From: Bradyrhizobium sp. BR 10289
GTDB lineage: Bacteria; Pseudomonadota; Alphaproteobacteria; Rhizobiales; Xanthobacteraceae
Reading direction: 5' to 3'
Assembly (NCBI RefSeq): GCF_019455385.1
Contig: NZ_JACOFR010000008.1
Span: 214,460 to 278,459, forward strand
Length of the DNA stretch: 64,000 bases
Shown: piece by piece, positions 45,698 through 55,094 of the stretch
Layout: every line of letters begins with the position of its first letter
How positions within the stretch are numbered: the first letter of the stretch is position 1
Notes under the pieces: model-generated
The model's database searches: none
Told to the model about the DNA's origin: nothing
Seen by the model: only the letters and a program-made list of their open reading frames with translations
Translations under genes and position numbers: made by a program

Positions 45698-47443
45698 TCA
45701 GCCCTCTGACGACCACGGGACGCGCGCGGCGGTGAAATCGCGCCACGTGCTCTGCAGGGCGGGCTGAACGCCGACCGATGCGCGCGCCTGCCAGCCGGCG
45801 ATGGCGGCGGCGGCAATTGCGCTCTCAGGCTCGGTGCCGAGCCCGTCGAGCAGCGATGCGGTGACCGCCATGTCGTTGAAGGCGCCGAGCTCCTCCTGCA
45901 GGGCGGCGACCCGGCGCGAGAATTTCCGCGCGCATTTGCGATCGGCAAACAGCGGCAGCAGGAACTCGCTGAGATAGCGCAGCCGCTTGGTCGCGAGCCG
46001 CACGCGGTGCAGCTCGTCGATCCCAAGCGACTTGAAGCGGCGGCCGCGCTTGAGCACCTTGGCATGTTGCGCCGACAGGATGCGCTGCGCGAAATTGACC
46101 GCGGGCTCGGCGAGCCGGCCGAGATCTTCGGCGGCAACACCGTTGCGCCAGCCGCGCGTCTCGATCCAGTGTCCGAGGCCGATCAGGAACACCGCGCACC
46201 GGCGATCGGCGAGCGCATGATGCGCCTTGCGATAGGCGTCGGACTGGCGTTTGCCCGCGGCCCTGCCCAGCGTGTCGAAGCCGGAGACCGAGGGACATGC
46301 CTTTGCGATCGTCGGCAAGGTCTCGAGCTGGAACACGTCCCAGTCGCGCGCGGCGGAGAGATCCTGAGCCAGCCATTTGGCTTCCGAGCGCAGCGCATCG
46401 AGATTGCTGAGCGCGCCGACCGACCGCATCAGATCGAGCGCCGACCGCAGCCGGCGCAGCGAGACGCGCAGCTGATGCACGCCTTCGGGATTGCGTCCGT
46501 CCTCCGCCGCCGGCAGCGACTGAAGCAGGTGCAGGAAACAGGAGCGCAGGATCGTCGCGAACGCCTCATCCAGCGTGACCGACGCATCGAGACGCAGCTT
46601 GCGCGGCCGTCGCGCCGACGGCGGCTTGTCGTCGGCAAGATCGAAGCCCCGCGCCGATTTGGTGCTGATCGACGGTTTCACGGCGCCCTGCTCCGCAAGC
46701 AGCAAGGCGATCTCGTAGATCGTGCTCGCAGCGCCGCCCTTCAGTTCAAGCTCGATCTCGCTCACCGGCAGCGAGCGGTCGCCGGCGGTCAGTGCGCCCT
46801 GGTCGAAGGCGATCTCGACGGTGCCGGACGGCAGGTCGAGCATCCGTGCGTGACGATGGATGTCGGCGGTGAAGACGGCTTCGAGCGGATGCGCTGCGAG
46901 ATGCTCGCGAAGCTTCTCCGGAATGAAAGGCATCGCCAGCGCGAGATCGGGCGCAAGCGACGGCACGCTCGCCTCCCACTCGCCGCGCCGCAGCGGATCG
47001 TCCGCGGCTTCGGTCTTCACGGTCTGCACGAAGCGCGCGCCGCTTTGGCGGACGCGCAGGCTGAGGCCGTGACGACGCAGCAGGCGCTCGGGCGTGTCGT
47101 AATAGACGGACTTGAGATGCTTTCGCGAGCCCTTGTTGCGGGCATTGGCTGCGATGACAGGCGCCGCATTGAAATGCGCCATGCGATCGGCATCGACGAG
47201 CAGCTTGAGCTCGATCTCGCCGGCGGGACGCGCCGCGTCACGCGATGGCGCCTGATCGTTCACGGCGCCCTCGACGACGGCGCGTTCCGCACTTGGCGCA
47301 CCTGGCCCGACCCCATCAACCTGCCTGAGGAAGCCGGCGAGGACTTGCGTTCTCTTATTGTCCTTGGTGACAGGACTCCCGTCCGGCGCGCTCATGATCT
47401 TGCGAGCCGGTGTGGCGTCTGATTTTAGCATATCCGATGACAT
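45698..47443 (-). CDS. CYTH-CHAD domain protein
   Basis: 581 residues (ATG 47443; starts at 47470 or 47431 cannot be excluded). The N-terminal CYTH domain (about 75-270) has EIELKLLVD (the ExExK signature) and KSVYYDTP. The C-terminal CHAD domain (about 310-570) carries histidines in GVHQLRVSLRRLRSALDLMR and ELHRVRLATKRLRYLSEFL. CYTH acts on triphosphates; CHAD binds polyphosphate. The combined architecture is known. Likely associates with polyphosphate granules. The first 60 residues look disordered. Confidence 0.9.
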   Translation of the reverse strand: MSSDMLKSDATPARKIMSAPDGSPVTKDNKRTQVLAGFLRQVDGVGPGAPSAERAVVEGAVNDQAPSRDAARPAGEIELKLLVDADRMAHFNAAPVIAANARNKGSRKHLKSVYYDTPERLLRRHGLSLRVRQSGARFVQTVKTEAADDPLRRGEWEASVPSLAPDLALAMPFIPEKLREHLAAHPLEAVFTADIHRHARMLDLPSGTVEIAFDQGALTAGDRSLPVSEIELELKGGAASTIYEIALLLAEQGAVKPSISTKSARGFDLADDKPPSARRPRKLRLDASVTLDEAFATILRSCFLHLLQSLPAAEDGRNPEGVHQLRVSLRRLRSALDLMRSVGALSNLDALRSEAKWLAQDLSAARDWDVFQLETLPTIAKACPSVSGFDTLGRAAGKRQSDAYRKAHHALADRRCAVFLIGLGHWIETRGWRNGVAAEDLGRLAEPAVNFAQRILSAQHAKVLKRGRRFKSLGIDELHRVRLATKRLRYLSEFLLPLFADRKCARKFSRRVAALQEELGAFNDMAVTASLLDGLGTEPESAIAAAAIAGWQARASVGVQPALQSTWRDFTAARVPWSSEG

Positions 47444-47824
47444 GACAATTCTATGACAGAACGCCAGCATATAGCCGGTGCCGCCCGCGAGGAATAGTCA
47501 CGTTACGTCGCAGCGCACTGTCATAATTCGCTCGGCGCGACGAATTAAATTGCCCACGCTCATCGCAAGTGATCGAATTGCCAGCGAATCCTCTGGTTCC
47601 CGAAACCCAGATGGAGGCGCAGCGAGCCTCACTCAGTTGGCCGAGAAATTCTTTCTGGTTCTGAAGACGCTTAGAAGCCGCGCCTCGGATGATCGTCCCG
47701 AAATTGTGACAAGCTCTCCGTTGCCTCCCGCCGTTCCGGAAGCCGAGTCTGCGTCGCAGCGCAAAAAGCCGGTTGCGGGCGAACGTCACCAACCGCGACT
47801 TGATCCAGGCGCGCTACGCGCTGC
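47444..47824. other. Gene-free stretch
   Basis: 381 bp between the CYTH-CHAD start and the GntR stop. Moderately AT-rich near 47500-47600 (cataattcgctcggcg), which is where the CYTH-CHAD promoter should lie. No gene, repeat or RNA recognised. Confidence 0.35.
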
Positions 47825-48532
47825 TCACACGCCGAGCACGTCGGCGAGCCGCAGCTCGTCAACGGCGGGATCCTTCAGGAACAGCTCGGCCTCGATCTCG
47901 TTCAGATGCGACAGCATCTGCGCGCGCGCGGCCTCTCTGTCGCGCTTGCGGATCGCGCTGACGATGCCGGCGTGATGCTCGGTGCCGCAGGCCGGCGTGT
48001 CGTGGCGGCGGTAGAGCAGGATGATCAGCGAGGAACGCGCGATCAGCTCCTTGAGGAAACCGAGATAGATGCTGTGGCCGCTCATCTCGGCGACGAGCTT
48101 GTGAAACTCGCCGGAGAGGCGGACCGAGGCGCGCGCGTCGCCGCGCAGCTCCGCCTCGCGCTCCTCGGCAAGATGCCGCTGGAGGCGCTCGATCCAGGCC
48201 GGCGAGACCGCATCGATCGCGTGATCGACGATGGTGGGCTCGATCAGGCGACGCGCCTCGAACACTTCGCGCGCGTCCGCCGGCGTCGGGCGCGCAACGA
48301 AGGCGCCGCGGTTCTTCTCGATGTTGACGATGCCCTCATGCGCAAGCTGCTGCAGCGCGGTGCGAACCAGCGTGCGGCTCGCGCCATAGATCTCGCCGAT
48401 CTCGTCCTCGCCGAGCTTGGTGCCGGGCAGCAGACGATGCTCGAGGATCGCCGCTGTCACGCCCTCCCTGATACGGCTGACGCGATCGCTCGCGTCTGGC
48501 GCATCGGATCTGGGGCGGGTCTTGGCGGCCAT
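47825..48532 (-). CDS. GntR-family regulator with FCD domain
   Basis: 235 residues from ATG 48532. Winged helix at about 20-85 (ILEHRLLPGTKLGEDEIGEIYGASRTLVRTALQQLAHEGIVNIEKNRGAFVA), then the all-helical FCD ligand domain with the metal-site residues in SGEFHKLVAEMSGHS and CGTEHHAGIVSAI. Divergent from the polyamine-type ABC transporter operon, which is its probable target; ligand likely the transported compound. Confidence 0.92.
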   Translation of the reverse strand: MAAKTRPRSDAPDASDRVSRIREGVTAAILEHRLLPGTKLGEDEIGEIYGASRTLVRTALQQLAHEGIVNIEKNRGAFVARPTPADAREVFEARRLIEPTIVDHAIDAVSPAWIERLQRHLAEEREAELRGDARASVRLSGEFHKLVAEMSGHSIYLGFLKELIARSSLIILLYRRHDTPACGTEHHAGIVSAIRKRDREAARAQMLSHLNEIEAELFLKDPAVDELRLADVLGV

Positions 48533-48597
48533 AGTTCGAGGGGTTGGGGTTGAGGGCTCGATCGGCGACGTCTGGCTTTTGAATGTTAGTCGACCAG

Positions 48598-48650
48598 TTG
48601 TATCCAATCACAGGCGAAACTTTATACAATCTGCGCACATTTTGTGTGCA
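48598..48650. promoter_or_regulatory. Candidate GntR operators
   Basis: ttgtatccaa (48598-48607) and tttatacaat (48621-48630) both resemble the ttgtatacaa-type half-symmetric sites bound by FCD-GntR proteins, spaced 23 bp apart. Next to them is the inverted repeat tgcgcaca/tgtgtgca (48632-48650, one mismatch). They lie 66 to 118 bp upstream of the regulator ATG. Confidence 0.45.
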
Positions 48651-48747
48651 TATTAACGACCCTCCGGCGGGCCGCGCCGCTGCGCCGGATTCGATCTAAC
48701 GATCTGACTCCACTGCACAGTTTTGGAATCCGGCCGCCTCCGGGCGA

Positions 48748-48763
48748 TTGGCACGGACCTTGC
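48748..48763 (+). promoter_or_regulatory. Sigma-54 promoter of the ABC transporter operon
   Basis: TTGGCACG-N4-TTGC: GG of the -24 element at 48750-48751, GC of the -12 element at 48762-48763, with the required 10 bp between. It matches the RpoN consensus at all positions except the base after TTGC. Transcription would start near 48775, 27 bp before the ATG. Implies activation by an enhancer-binding protein such as NtrC. Confidence 0.75.
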
Positions 48764-48801
48764 GGAGAAAGCCGGAGCATCGCCCTCCCTGCGGACACGC
48801 C

Positions 48802-49788
48802 ATGGCCACTCCTGCCGCTCTCGAACTGGTCGCCGTCACCAAGCGCTACGACACGACGCTGGCGGTCGACACCGTAAACCTCAAGATCCCCGCCGGCACC
48901 TATTGCTGCCTGCTCGGCCCCTCCGGCTGCGGCAAAACCTCCACCTTGCGCATGATCGCGGGCCACGAGGCGGTCAGCGAGGGCGACATCATTCTCGGCG
49001 CGCAGAACGTCACGGACCTGCCGCCGGCCGAGCGCGGCACGGCCATGATGTTCCAGTCCTACGCGCTGTTTCCGCATCTGACCGTGCTCGACAATGTTGC
49101 ATTCGCCCTGAAAATGCGCGGCATCGACAAGGCGACACGGCACAAGAAGGCGGGCGAACTCCTGGAGCTGGTTGCGATGAGCCCTTACGCCGGCCGCCTC
49201 CCCGCCCAGCTCTCCGGCGGCCAGCAGCAGCGCGTCGCGCTCGCCCGCGCGCTCATCACCGAGCCGCAGATCCTGCTGCTCGACGAGCCGCTGTCCGCGC
49301 TCGATCCGTTCCTGCGGGTGAAGATGCGGGGCGAATTGAAGCGGCTACAGCGCGAGCTCGGCATCAGCTTCATCCAGGTCACCCACGGCCAGGAAGAGGC
49401 AATGGCGCTCGCCGACCACATCGTGGTGATGAACCACGGCAAGATCGAGCAGCAGGGCAGCGCCCGCGACATCTTCCACCACCCCCGCACCGAATTCGTG
49501 GCGCGCTTCATCGGCGGCCACAACGTCCTCAGCGACGCCGGCAACCTCATCGCCGTGCGCGCCGATCAGCTCGGCATCAAGCCGGTCACTGACGGCGCGT
49601 TCGGCGCGCCGGCGCTGCTGACCCAGACCGAGTACCAGGGCTCCTACATCGCCGTCTCGCTGACGCTCGACGACGGCACCGCCCTGTTCTCCCACGTTCC
49701 CGAGGCCACCTTCGACGTCCACCCGTTCCGCCCGGGCGATCGGGTGCTGGCCACGTGGGATCCCGCCAAGGCGCAGCGCCTGCAATAG
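48802..49788 (+). CDS. Polyamine-type ABC transporter ATP-binding protein
   Basis: 328 residues from ATG 48802. Walker A GPSGCGKT (39-46), Q-loop MFQSYALFPHL, signature LSGGQQQR, Walker B ILLLDEPLSALD, H-loop VTHGQEEA, and a C-terminal TOBE-like domain (about 245-325). PotA/spermidine-putrescine subgroup. First gene of a five-gene operon (ATPase, binding protein, two permeases, racemase) behind a sigma-54 promoter. Confidence 0.93.
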   Translation: MATPAALELVAVTKRYDTTLAVDTVNLKIPAGTYCCLLGPSGCGKTSTLRMIAGHEAVSEGDIILGAQNVTDLPPAERGTAMMFQSYALFPHLTVLDNVAFALKMRGIDKATRHKKAGELLELVAMSPYAGRLPAQLSGGQQQRVALARALITEPQILLLDEPLSALDPFLRVKMRGELKRLQRELGISFIQVTHGQEEAMALADHIVVMNHGKIEQQGSARDIFHHPRTEFVARFIGGHNVLSDAGNLIAVRADQLGIKPVTDGAFGAPALLTQTEYQGSYIAVSLTLDDGTALFSHVPEATFDVHPFRPGDRVLATWDPAKAQRLQ

Positions 49789-49832
49789 CGCCGACGATTT
49801 CAGAGAATGCGCAACACAGAGGAGTGAGCGAT

Positions 49833-51122
49833 ATGACCGAGACGACCAGGACAACCGGCGTCAGCCGCCGCACGCTGTTGAAGGGCACCGCGGGTCTCGC
49901 CGGCCTTGCAGCCGGCTCCGGCGCCATCACCGGCTTTCCCTACGTGAAGTCGGCCGACGCGAAGGTGCTGCGCTATCTCGGCACCGCCGTGAACGAGGGC
50001 GACGACATCTCCAAGCAGTGCCTGAAGGACACCGGCATCAAGATCGAATACATCACCGCGACCACCGACGACGTCACCAAGCGCGTGATGACCCAGCCGA
50101 ACTCCTTCGACGTGCTCGACACCGAATATTTCTCGCTGAAGAAGCTGGTGCCGTCGGGCAACATCCTTGCCCTCGATGCCAAGAAGATCAAGGAATTCGA
50201 CAACATCACTCCGGTCTTCACCAAGGGCATGACGCCCGGCGGCAAGAAGATCGGCAGCCAGGGCACCGCGCCCTGGAAGGTGCTGTATCTCGAAGGCAAG
50301 GACTCCAAGAAGTTTGCGACGTCGGCGACCGAATTCGTCACGCTGATCCCGACCGTCTACAACGCCGACACGCTCGGCATCCGCCCCGATTTGATCAAGC
50401 GGCCGATCTCCTCGTGGTCCGAGCTGCTCAACCCCGAATTCAAGGGCAAGGCCTCGATCCTCAACATCCCCTCGATCGGCATCATGGACGCGGCGATGGT
50501 CGTCGAAGCCACCGGCAAGCACAAATATGCCGACAAGGGCAACATGACCAAAGAGGAGATCGATCTCACCATGAAGGTGATGACCGAGGCGAAGAAGGCC
50601 GGCCAGTTCCGCGCCTTCTGGAAAGATTTCAACGAGAGCGTGAACCTGATGGCGTCAGGCGAAACCGTCATTCAGTCGATGTGGTCGCCGGCGGTGACCA
50701 AGGTGCGATCGATGGGCATCGCCTGCACCTTCCAGCCGCTCAAGGAAGGCTATCGCTCCTGGGCCTCGGGCTTCTGCGTCTCCAAGGGCGTGTCGGGTCA
50801 GAAGCTCGACTGGGCCTACGAGTTCGTCAACTGGTTCCTGTCAGGCTATGCCGGCGCCTATCTCAACCGCCAGGGCTACTACTCCGCCGTGCTCTCCACC
50901 GCCAAGGCGCACATGGAGCCGTACGAGTGGGCGTACTGGATGGAAGGCAAGCCGGCCGAGAAGGACATCAAGGCGCCCGACGGCTCGCTGCTGGAGAAGG
51001 CCGGCGCGGTACGTGACGGCGGCTCCTATGAGGACCGCATGGGCGCGGTCGCGTGCTGGAACGCCGTGATGGACGAGAACGACTACATGGTCCGCAAGTG
51101 GAACGAGTTCATCGCGGCGTAA
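49833..51122 (+). CDS. Polyamine-type extracellular solute-binding protein
   Basis: 429 residues from ATG 49833 with gaggag upstream. A twin-arginine signal (SRRTLLKGTAGLAGLAAGS) suggests Tat export. Mature part follows the PotD fold: VLRYLGTAVNEGDDISKQC, a lid around IPTVYNADTLG and the WDEL-like SSWSELLNPEFKGK. Periplasmic receptor; ligand unknown. Its stop overlaps the start of permease 1 (TAATG). Confidence 0.92.
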   Translation: MTETTRTTGVSRRTLLKGTAGLAGLAAGSGAITGFPYVKSADAKVLRYLGTAVNEGDDISKQCLKDTGIKIEYITATTDDVTKRVMTQPNSFDVLDTEYFSLKKLVPSGNILALDAKKIKEFDNITPVFTKGMTPGGKKIGSQGTAPWKVLYLEGKDSKKFATSATEFVTLIPTVYNADTLGIRPDLIKRPISSWSELLNPEFKGKASILNIPSIGIMDAAMVVEATGKHKYADKGNMTKEEIDLTMKVMTEAKKAGQFRAFWKDFNESVNLMASGETVIQSMWSPAVTKVRSMGIACTFQPLKEGYRSWASGFCVSKGVSGQKLDWAYEFVNWFLSGYAGAYLNRQGYYSAVLSTAKAHMEPYEWAYWMEGKPAEKDIKAPDGSLLEKAGAVRDGGSYEDRMGAVACWNAVMDENDYMVRKWNEFIAA

Positions 51123-52081
51123 TGGATATGTCGGAAGAAGTTCTGCAACAGGCATCCCCGGGTCTGATCCCGGGGTCGGGCACGGCGCGCGCGGCAAAGC
51201 CGACGCGCCTGTCGCCGTCCTTCATCTCCTGGCTTCAGGCCGGGCCGATGATGCTGGTGTTTCTCGCCTTCTTCCTCATTCCCCTCGTCTTCGTGGTCAT
51301 CGTCTCGTTCTGGGACTACAACGAATACCAGCTGCTGCCGGCTTTCTCCGGCCGCGGCTACACCGACACGTTCGAGGGCTGCATCGCGCAGCTCCCCGAT
51401 CTCTGCACGATCGGCAAGACCTATCTGATGACGCTGAAGCTCTGCTTCCTGGTGTGGGCGCTCACGCTCTTCATCGGCTTCTGGGTCGCCTACTTCCTCG
51501 CCTTCCACGTCAAGTCAAAGACCTGGCAGATGGGATTGTCGCTGCTCTGCACGATCCCGTTCTGGACCTCCAACGTGATCCGCATGATCGCGTGGATCCC
51601 GCTGCTCGGCCGCAACGGCCTCGTCAATTCCGGCCTCGTCAAGACGGGCCTGATCCACCAGCCGCTGGAATGGCTGCTGTTCTCCGAATTCTCGGTGGTG
51701 CTGGCGCTGGTGCACCTCTTCACCTTCTTCATGGTGGTGCCGATCTTCAATTCGATGGTGCGCATCGACAAGTCGCTGATCGAGGCCGCCTATGACGCCG
51801 GGGCCACCGGCTTCCAGACACTGGTCAACGTCGTCATTCCGCTCGCGAAACCGGGCATCGTGATCGGCTCGATCTTCGTCATCACCATCGTGATGGGCGA
51901 TTTCATCACCATCGGCGTGATGGGCGGCCAGCAGATCGCCGCCGCCGGCAAGATCATCGAGACGCGGGTGAACGCGCTGCAATTCCCCGCGGCCGCGGCC
52001 AACGCCGTGATCCTGCTCGCCATCACCTTCCTGATCATCACGATGATGTCGCGCATCGTCGACATCAAGAAGGAACTGTAG
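51122..52081 (+). CDS. ABC transporter permease (PotB-like)
   Basis: 319 residues from ATG 51122. Six membrane helices after a 35-residue cytoplasmic N-terminus. The EAA-type coupling loop reads IEAAYDAGATGFQTLVNVVIPLAKPGI. Forms a heterodimer with the second permease. The start overlaps the binding-protein stop by 1 nt, so expression is coupled. Confidence 0.93.
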   Translation: MDMSEEVLQQASPGLIPGSGTARAAKPTRLSPSFISWLQAGPMMLVFLAFFLIPLVFVVIVSFWDYNEYQLLPAFSGRGYTDTFEGCIAQLPDLCTIGKTYLMTLKLCFLVWALTLFIGFWVAYFLAFHVKSKTWQMGLSLLCTIPFWTSNVIRMIAWIPLLGRNGLVNSGLVKTGLIHQPLEWLLFSEFSVVLALVHLFTFFMVVPIFNSMVRIDKSLIEAAYDAGATGFQTLVNVVIPLAKPGIVIGSIFVITIVMGDFITIGVMGGQQIAAAGKIIETRVNALQFPAAAANAVILLAITFLIITMMSRIVDIKKEL

Positions 52082-52084
52082 AGC

Positions 52085-52963
52085 ATGAAGGAAGGACGCC
52101 CGCGCTCGTTCTACGTGCTCGCGATCTTCTTCGCGGCTTATGTGCTGTTTCTCTACGGCCCCATGATCGCGATCTACGTGTTGTCGTTCCAGGGGCCGCA
52201 AGGCGGCCTCACTTTCCCGATGAACGGCGTGTCGACGTTCTGGATCGCAAAACTGTTCCAGGGCACCGGCATCGTCGATCTGGGCGCCGCCTTCCGCCGC
52301 TCGCTGCTGCTCGGCGTGATCGTGATGATCGTCACCGTCGTGCTGTCGGTCGCGGCCGGCATGGCCTTCCGCAGGAAGTTCAAAGCACAAAGCATCCTGT
52401 TCTATTCGGCGATCGCGAGCCTCATCGTACCCTCGATCATCACCTCGCTCGGCATCTCCCTCGAATTCCGCATCATCGACGATCTGATCAAGGCGCACTG
52501 GAACGAGAATTTCGAGACCTCGATGGGCCTGCTCACCTCGGGTCTGGGCGCGCACCTGACCTGGACGCTGCCGTTCGGCCTGCTCATCATGTTCGCAATC
52601 TTCAACCGCTTTGACCCGCGCCTCGAGGAAGCCGCGCGCGATCTCGGGGCGACGCCGTGGCAGACCTTCCGCCACGTCGTGCTGCCGATCATCCTGCCGT
52701 CCGTGATCGGCATCGGCCTGTTCGGCTTCACGCTGTCCTGGGACGAGCTTGCCCGCTCCAGCCAGGCGATCGGCGCGGTGAACACGCTGCCGCTGGATCT
52801 GCAGGGCCTCACCACCACCGTGACGAATCCCGACATCTATGCCTTGGGCACCGTGATCTCGGCGGTCTCGTTCACCGTGATCAGCCTTGCGCTCGGCACC
52901 ATCCACGTGCTCAACAGGCGGCAGGCGGCCAAAGGTTCGGACGCCGGCAAAGGGCTCGTCTAA
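52085..52963 (+). CDS. ABC transporter permease (PotC-like)
   Basis: 292 residues, six membrane helices. The coupling loop is LEEAARDLGATPWQTFRHVVLPIILPSV. Partner of the preceding permease; 3 bp separate the genes. Together with the ATPase and binding protein it completes an importer of the spermidine/putrescine class. Confidence 0.93.
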   Translation: MKEGRPRSFYVLAIFFAAYVLFLYGPMIAIYVLSFQGPQGGLTFPMNGVSTFWIAKLFQGTGIVDLGAAFRRSLLLGVIVMIVTVVLSVAAGMAFRRKFKAQSILFYSAIASLIVPSIITSLGISLEFRIIDDLIKAHWNENFETSMGLLTSGLGAHLTWTLPFGLLIMFAIFNRFDPRLEEAARDLGATPWQTFRHVVLPIILPSVIGIGLFGFTLSWDELARSSQAIGAVNTLPLDLQGLTTTVTNPDIYALGTVISAVSFTVISLALGTIHVLNRRQAAKGSDAGKGLV

Positions 52964-52999
52964 CATAGCGCTCGTCTGACAAAGGCTCGTCTGATCGCG

Positions 53000-53731
53000 A
53001 TGCGACTTCACGTCGTCAATCCCAACACCACCGCGTCGATGACGGCAAAGATCGCCGCGGCTGCACGCGCGATCGCCCTGCCCGGTACCGTGATCGACGC
53101 GCGCCAGCCCGACATGGGTCCGGTCTCGATCGAAGGGTTTTACGACGAGGCCTTCGCCGTTCCCGGCATGCTCGGCTGCATCCGCGACGCCGACCGCGAG
53201 GATGCGGACGCGCACATCATTGCCTGCTTCGATGACACCGGCCTCGACGCCGCGCGCGCGGTTGCCAAAGCGCCGGTGATCGGCATCGGCGAAGCCGGCT
53301 TCCACATGGCGAGCCTGGTCGCGGCGCGCTTTTCGGTCGTGACGACGCTCGGTGTCTCCATCGTGCCGATCGAGCATAATCTGCGCAAATACGGCCTCGC
53401 CGAGCGCTGCGCGCGCGTCCGCGCCGCCGAGGTCCCCGTCCTTGCGCTCGAGGAGCGCAACACCAGCGCGCTCGCAGGAATCTCCGCGGAGATCACCGCC
53501 GCGACCCGCGAGGACCGTGCCGAGGCCATCGTGCTCGGCTGCGCCGGCATGGCCGATCTCGCCGCCGAGCTCGCCACCGCCCATGGCCTGCCCGTGGTCG
53601 ACGGCGTCGCCGCTGCGGTGACGCTGGCGGAATCGTTGGTACGGCTCGGCCTGACGACATCCCGGCTCGGGCCCTACGCCGCTCCGCGCCCGAAGACCTA
53701 TTCCGGGCCGTTCTCGCGGTTTCAGCCGTAG
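53000..53731 (+). CDS. Asp/Glu/hydantoin racemase-family protein
   Basis: 243 residues. The family's two catalytic cysteines are present at C76 (IIACFDDTG) and C181 (IVLGCAGMADL); the N-terminal VNPNTTASMT is the substrate-binding loop of hydantoin or allantoin racemases. Probably epimerises the compound brought in by the transporter encoded just upstream (36 bp gap). A strong hairpin terminator follows. Confidence 0.9.
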   Translation: MRLHVVNPNTTASMTAKIAAAARAIALPGTVIDARQPDMGPVSIEGFYDEAFAVPGMLGCIRDADREDADAHIIACFDDTGLDAARAVAKAPVIGIGEAGFHMASLVAARFSVVTTLGVSIVPIEHNLRKYGLAERCARVRAAEVPVLALEERNTSALAGISAEITAATREDRAEAIVLGCAGMADLAAELATAHGLPVVDGVAAAVTLAESLVRLGLTTSRLGPYAAPRPKTYSGPFSRFQP

Positions 53732-53740
53732 GCTGACCAC

Positions 53741-53772
53741 ACCGTCCGTCCTCTCCGGCGAGGACGGACGGT
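53741..53772. terminator. Bidirectional hairpin between racemase and catalase genes
   Basis: Perfect 13-bp stem accgtccgtcctc/gaggacggacggt with a 6-nt loop, between convergent stop codons. No T-run on either side, so termination may be weak or factor-assisted. Confidence 0.65.
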
Positions 53773-53780
53773 GGTCAATG

Positions 53781-55058
53781 TCAGCCCTGTTCGGTCTGCT
53801 CGACCGCAGCCGGCATCTTCGCGACCGACATCAGGGAACGCGCCACCTGGTTGAGCAACTGGTCCGCGTTTTCCTCTTCCGCCAGCGACTTCGACAACAG
53901 GCTGACGATGGCGCTGTGACGCAGCTGCTGCGCGAGGTTGCGCGCGGTGCTGTAGCCCGCAATCTCGTAGTGCTCCACGCGTTGCGCCGCGCCGATCAAC
54001 GCGAGGTCGGCAGCAGCGTCTTCCTTCTTTTCGCCTTCGTCGATGATTTCCTGTCCTTCCTCGACCAGCCCCATCATCCCCTTGCAGGGCTTAGCCCGGG
54101 CGGACTTGCCGAGCAGCTCGAAGCATTCATTGATTCGCTCGATCTGGGTTTCGGTTTCGACAAGGTGCTGTTCGAACAGCTCGCGCAATTGGTCGAAGCG
54201 AGCCGCTTCGGCCATTTTGGGAAGCGCCTTGGTCAATTGCTTTTCGGCATGCAGGATATCGCGGAGCTCGTCGAGCAAGAGATCGCCGAGGCCCGCCTCG
54301 TCTGCCGGCGGCGAGCTTTCGGTGACAATGGCCGTTGCCGGACCGGGCTCTCCAGCCTGGATGGCGGGCGAGTCCGTGAAGACCCAGTCGCCCCCTTCGT
54401 TCCAGGGCCCGCGGGTGTCGATCTCGCCGTGATCACCGGCTCCGGTGGAATCGTTGAAGAACTGATCGACGAGACCCGGCGTCGGCGCGATCCGGCCGAT
54501 GCTGAAAGCCGGCTTGCCCATGCTCTCCAGCGCCAGCGAAAACGCCTTCATATGGGTGATCTCGCGCGTCATCAGGAACTGCAGCGCGTCCTTGGTGCCG
54601 GCGTCGTCGCAAAAATTGATCAGCCGTTCGTAGACGATCTTGGCGCGCGCTTCCGCGGCGATATTGCTGCGCAGGTCGACGTCGAGTTCGCCCGTGATCT
54701 TCAGATAATCGGCGGTCCAGGCGTTTCCTTGCGAATTGAACAGATTGACGCCGCCGCCGCCCGCGATCGCGATCAGCGGATCGGCCTCGGCCGCCTGCCG
54801 GTCGAATTTCGAGGGCTTGAGATGCATGCGCGCCAAGGTGCCGACGACCTCCAGATGGCTTAGCTCTTCGGTGCCGATGTCCATCAGCAGGTCCTTGCGA
54901 TCGGGGTCTTCGCAATTGAGACCCTGAATCGAATACTGCATGGCGGCCGCCAGTTCGCCGTTAGCGCCGCCGAATTGCTCGAGCAGCATGTTGCCGAACC
55001 GCGGATCCGGCTCATCGACGCGAACGGTGAACATCAGTTTCTTGACGTGGTGATACAT
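53781..55058 (-). CDS. Manganese catalase fused to a DUF892 (YciF-like) domain
   Basis: 425 residues against about 280 for ordinary manganese catalase. Residues 1-235 have the dimanganese set: E35, E65/H68 (TEELSH), E136 and E166/H169 (REITHM). After a linker (236-255), residues 256-415 form a DUF892 ferritin-like four-helix domain (LLLDELRDILHAEKQLTKALPKM ... HYEIAGYSTARNLAQQL). An exact GGAAC-N16-CGTT promoter lies upstream, so general-stress control is likely. Decomposes hydrogen peroxide; the second domain's role is unknown. Confidence 0.9.
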   Translation of the reverse strand: MYHHVKKLMFTVRVDEPDPRFGNMLLEQFGGANGELAAAMQYSIQGLNCEDPDRKDLLMDIGTEELSHLEVVGTLARMHLKPSKFDRQAAEADPLIAIAGGGGVNLFNSQGNAWTADYLKITGELDVDLRSNIAAEARAKIVYERLINFCDDAGTKDALQFLMTREITHMKAFSLALESMGKPAFSIGRIAPTPGLVDQFFNDSTGAGDHGEIDTRGPWNEGGDWVFTDSPAIQAGEPGPATAIVTESSPPADEAGLGDLLLDELRDILHAEKQLTKALPKMAEAARFDQLRELFEQHLVETETQIERINECFELLGKSARAKPCKGMMGLVEEGQEIIDEGEKKEDAAADLALIGAAQRVEHYEIAGYSTARNLAQQLRHSAIVSLLSKSLAEEENADQLLNQVARSLMSVAKMPAAVEQTEQG

Positions 55059-55094
55059 GGGGAAGTGCCCTGGCTGGAAAGAAGATGGATTCCG

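Noticed and set aside
51515..53740. 741-codon minus-strand frame across the ABC permease genes
   Set aside because: Antisense to two certain permeases and a racemase; Asp/Arg/His-rich composition typical of shadow frames.
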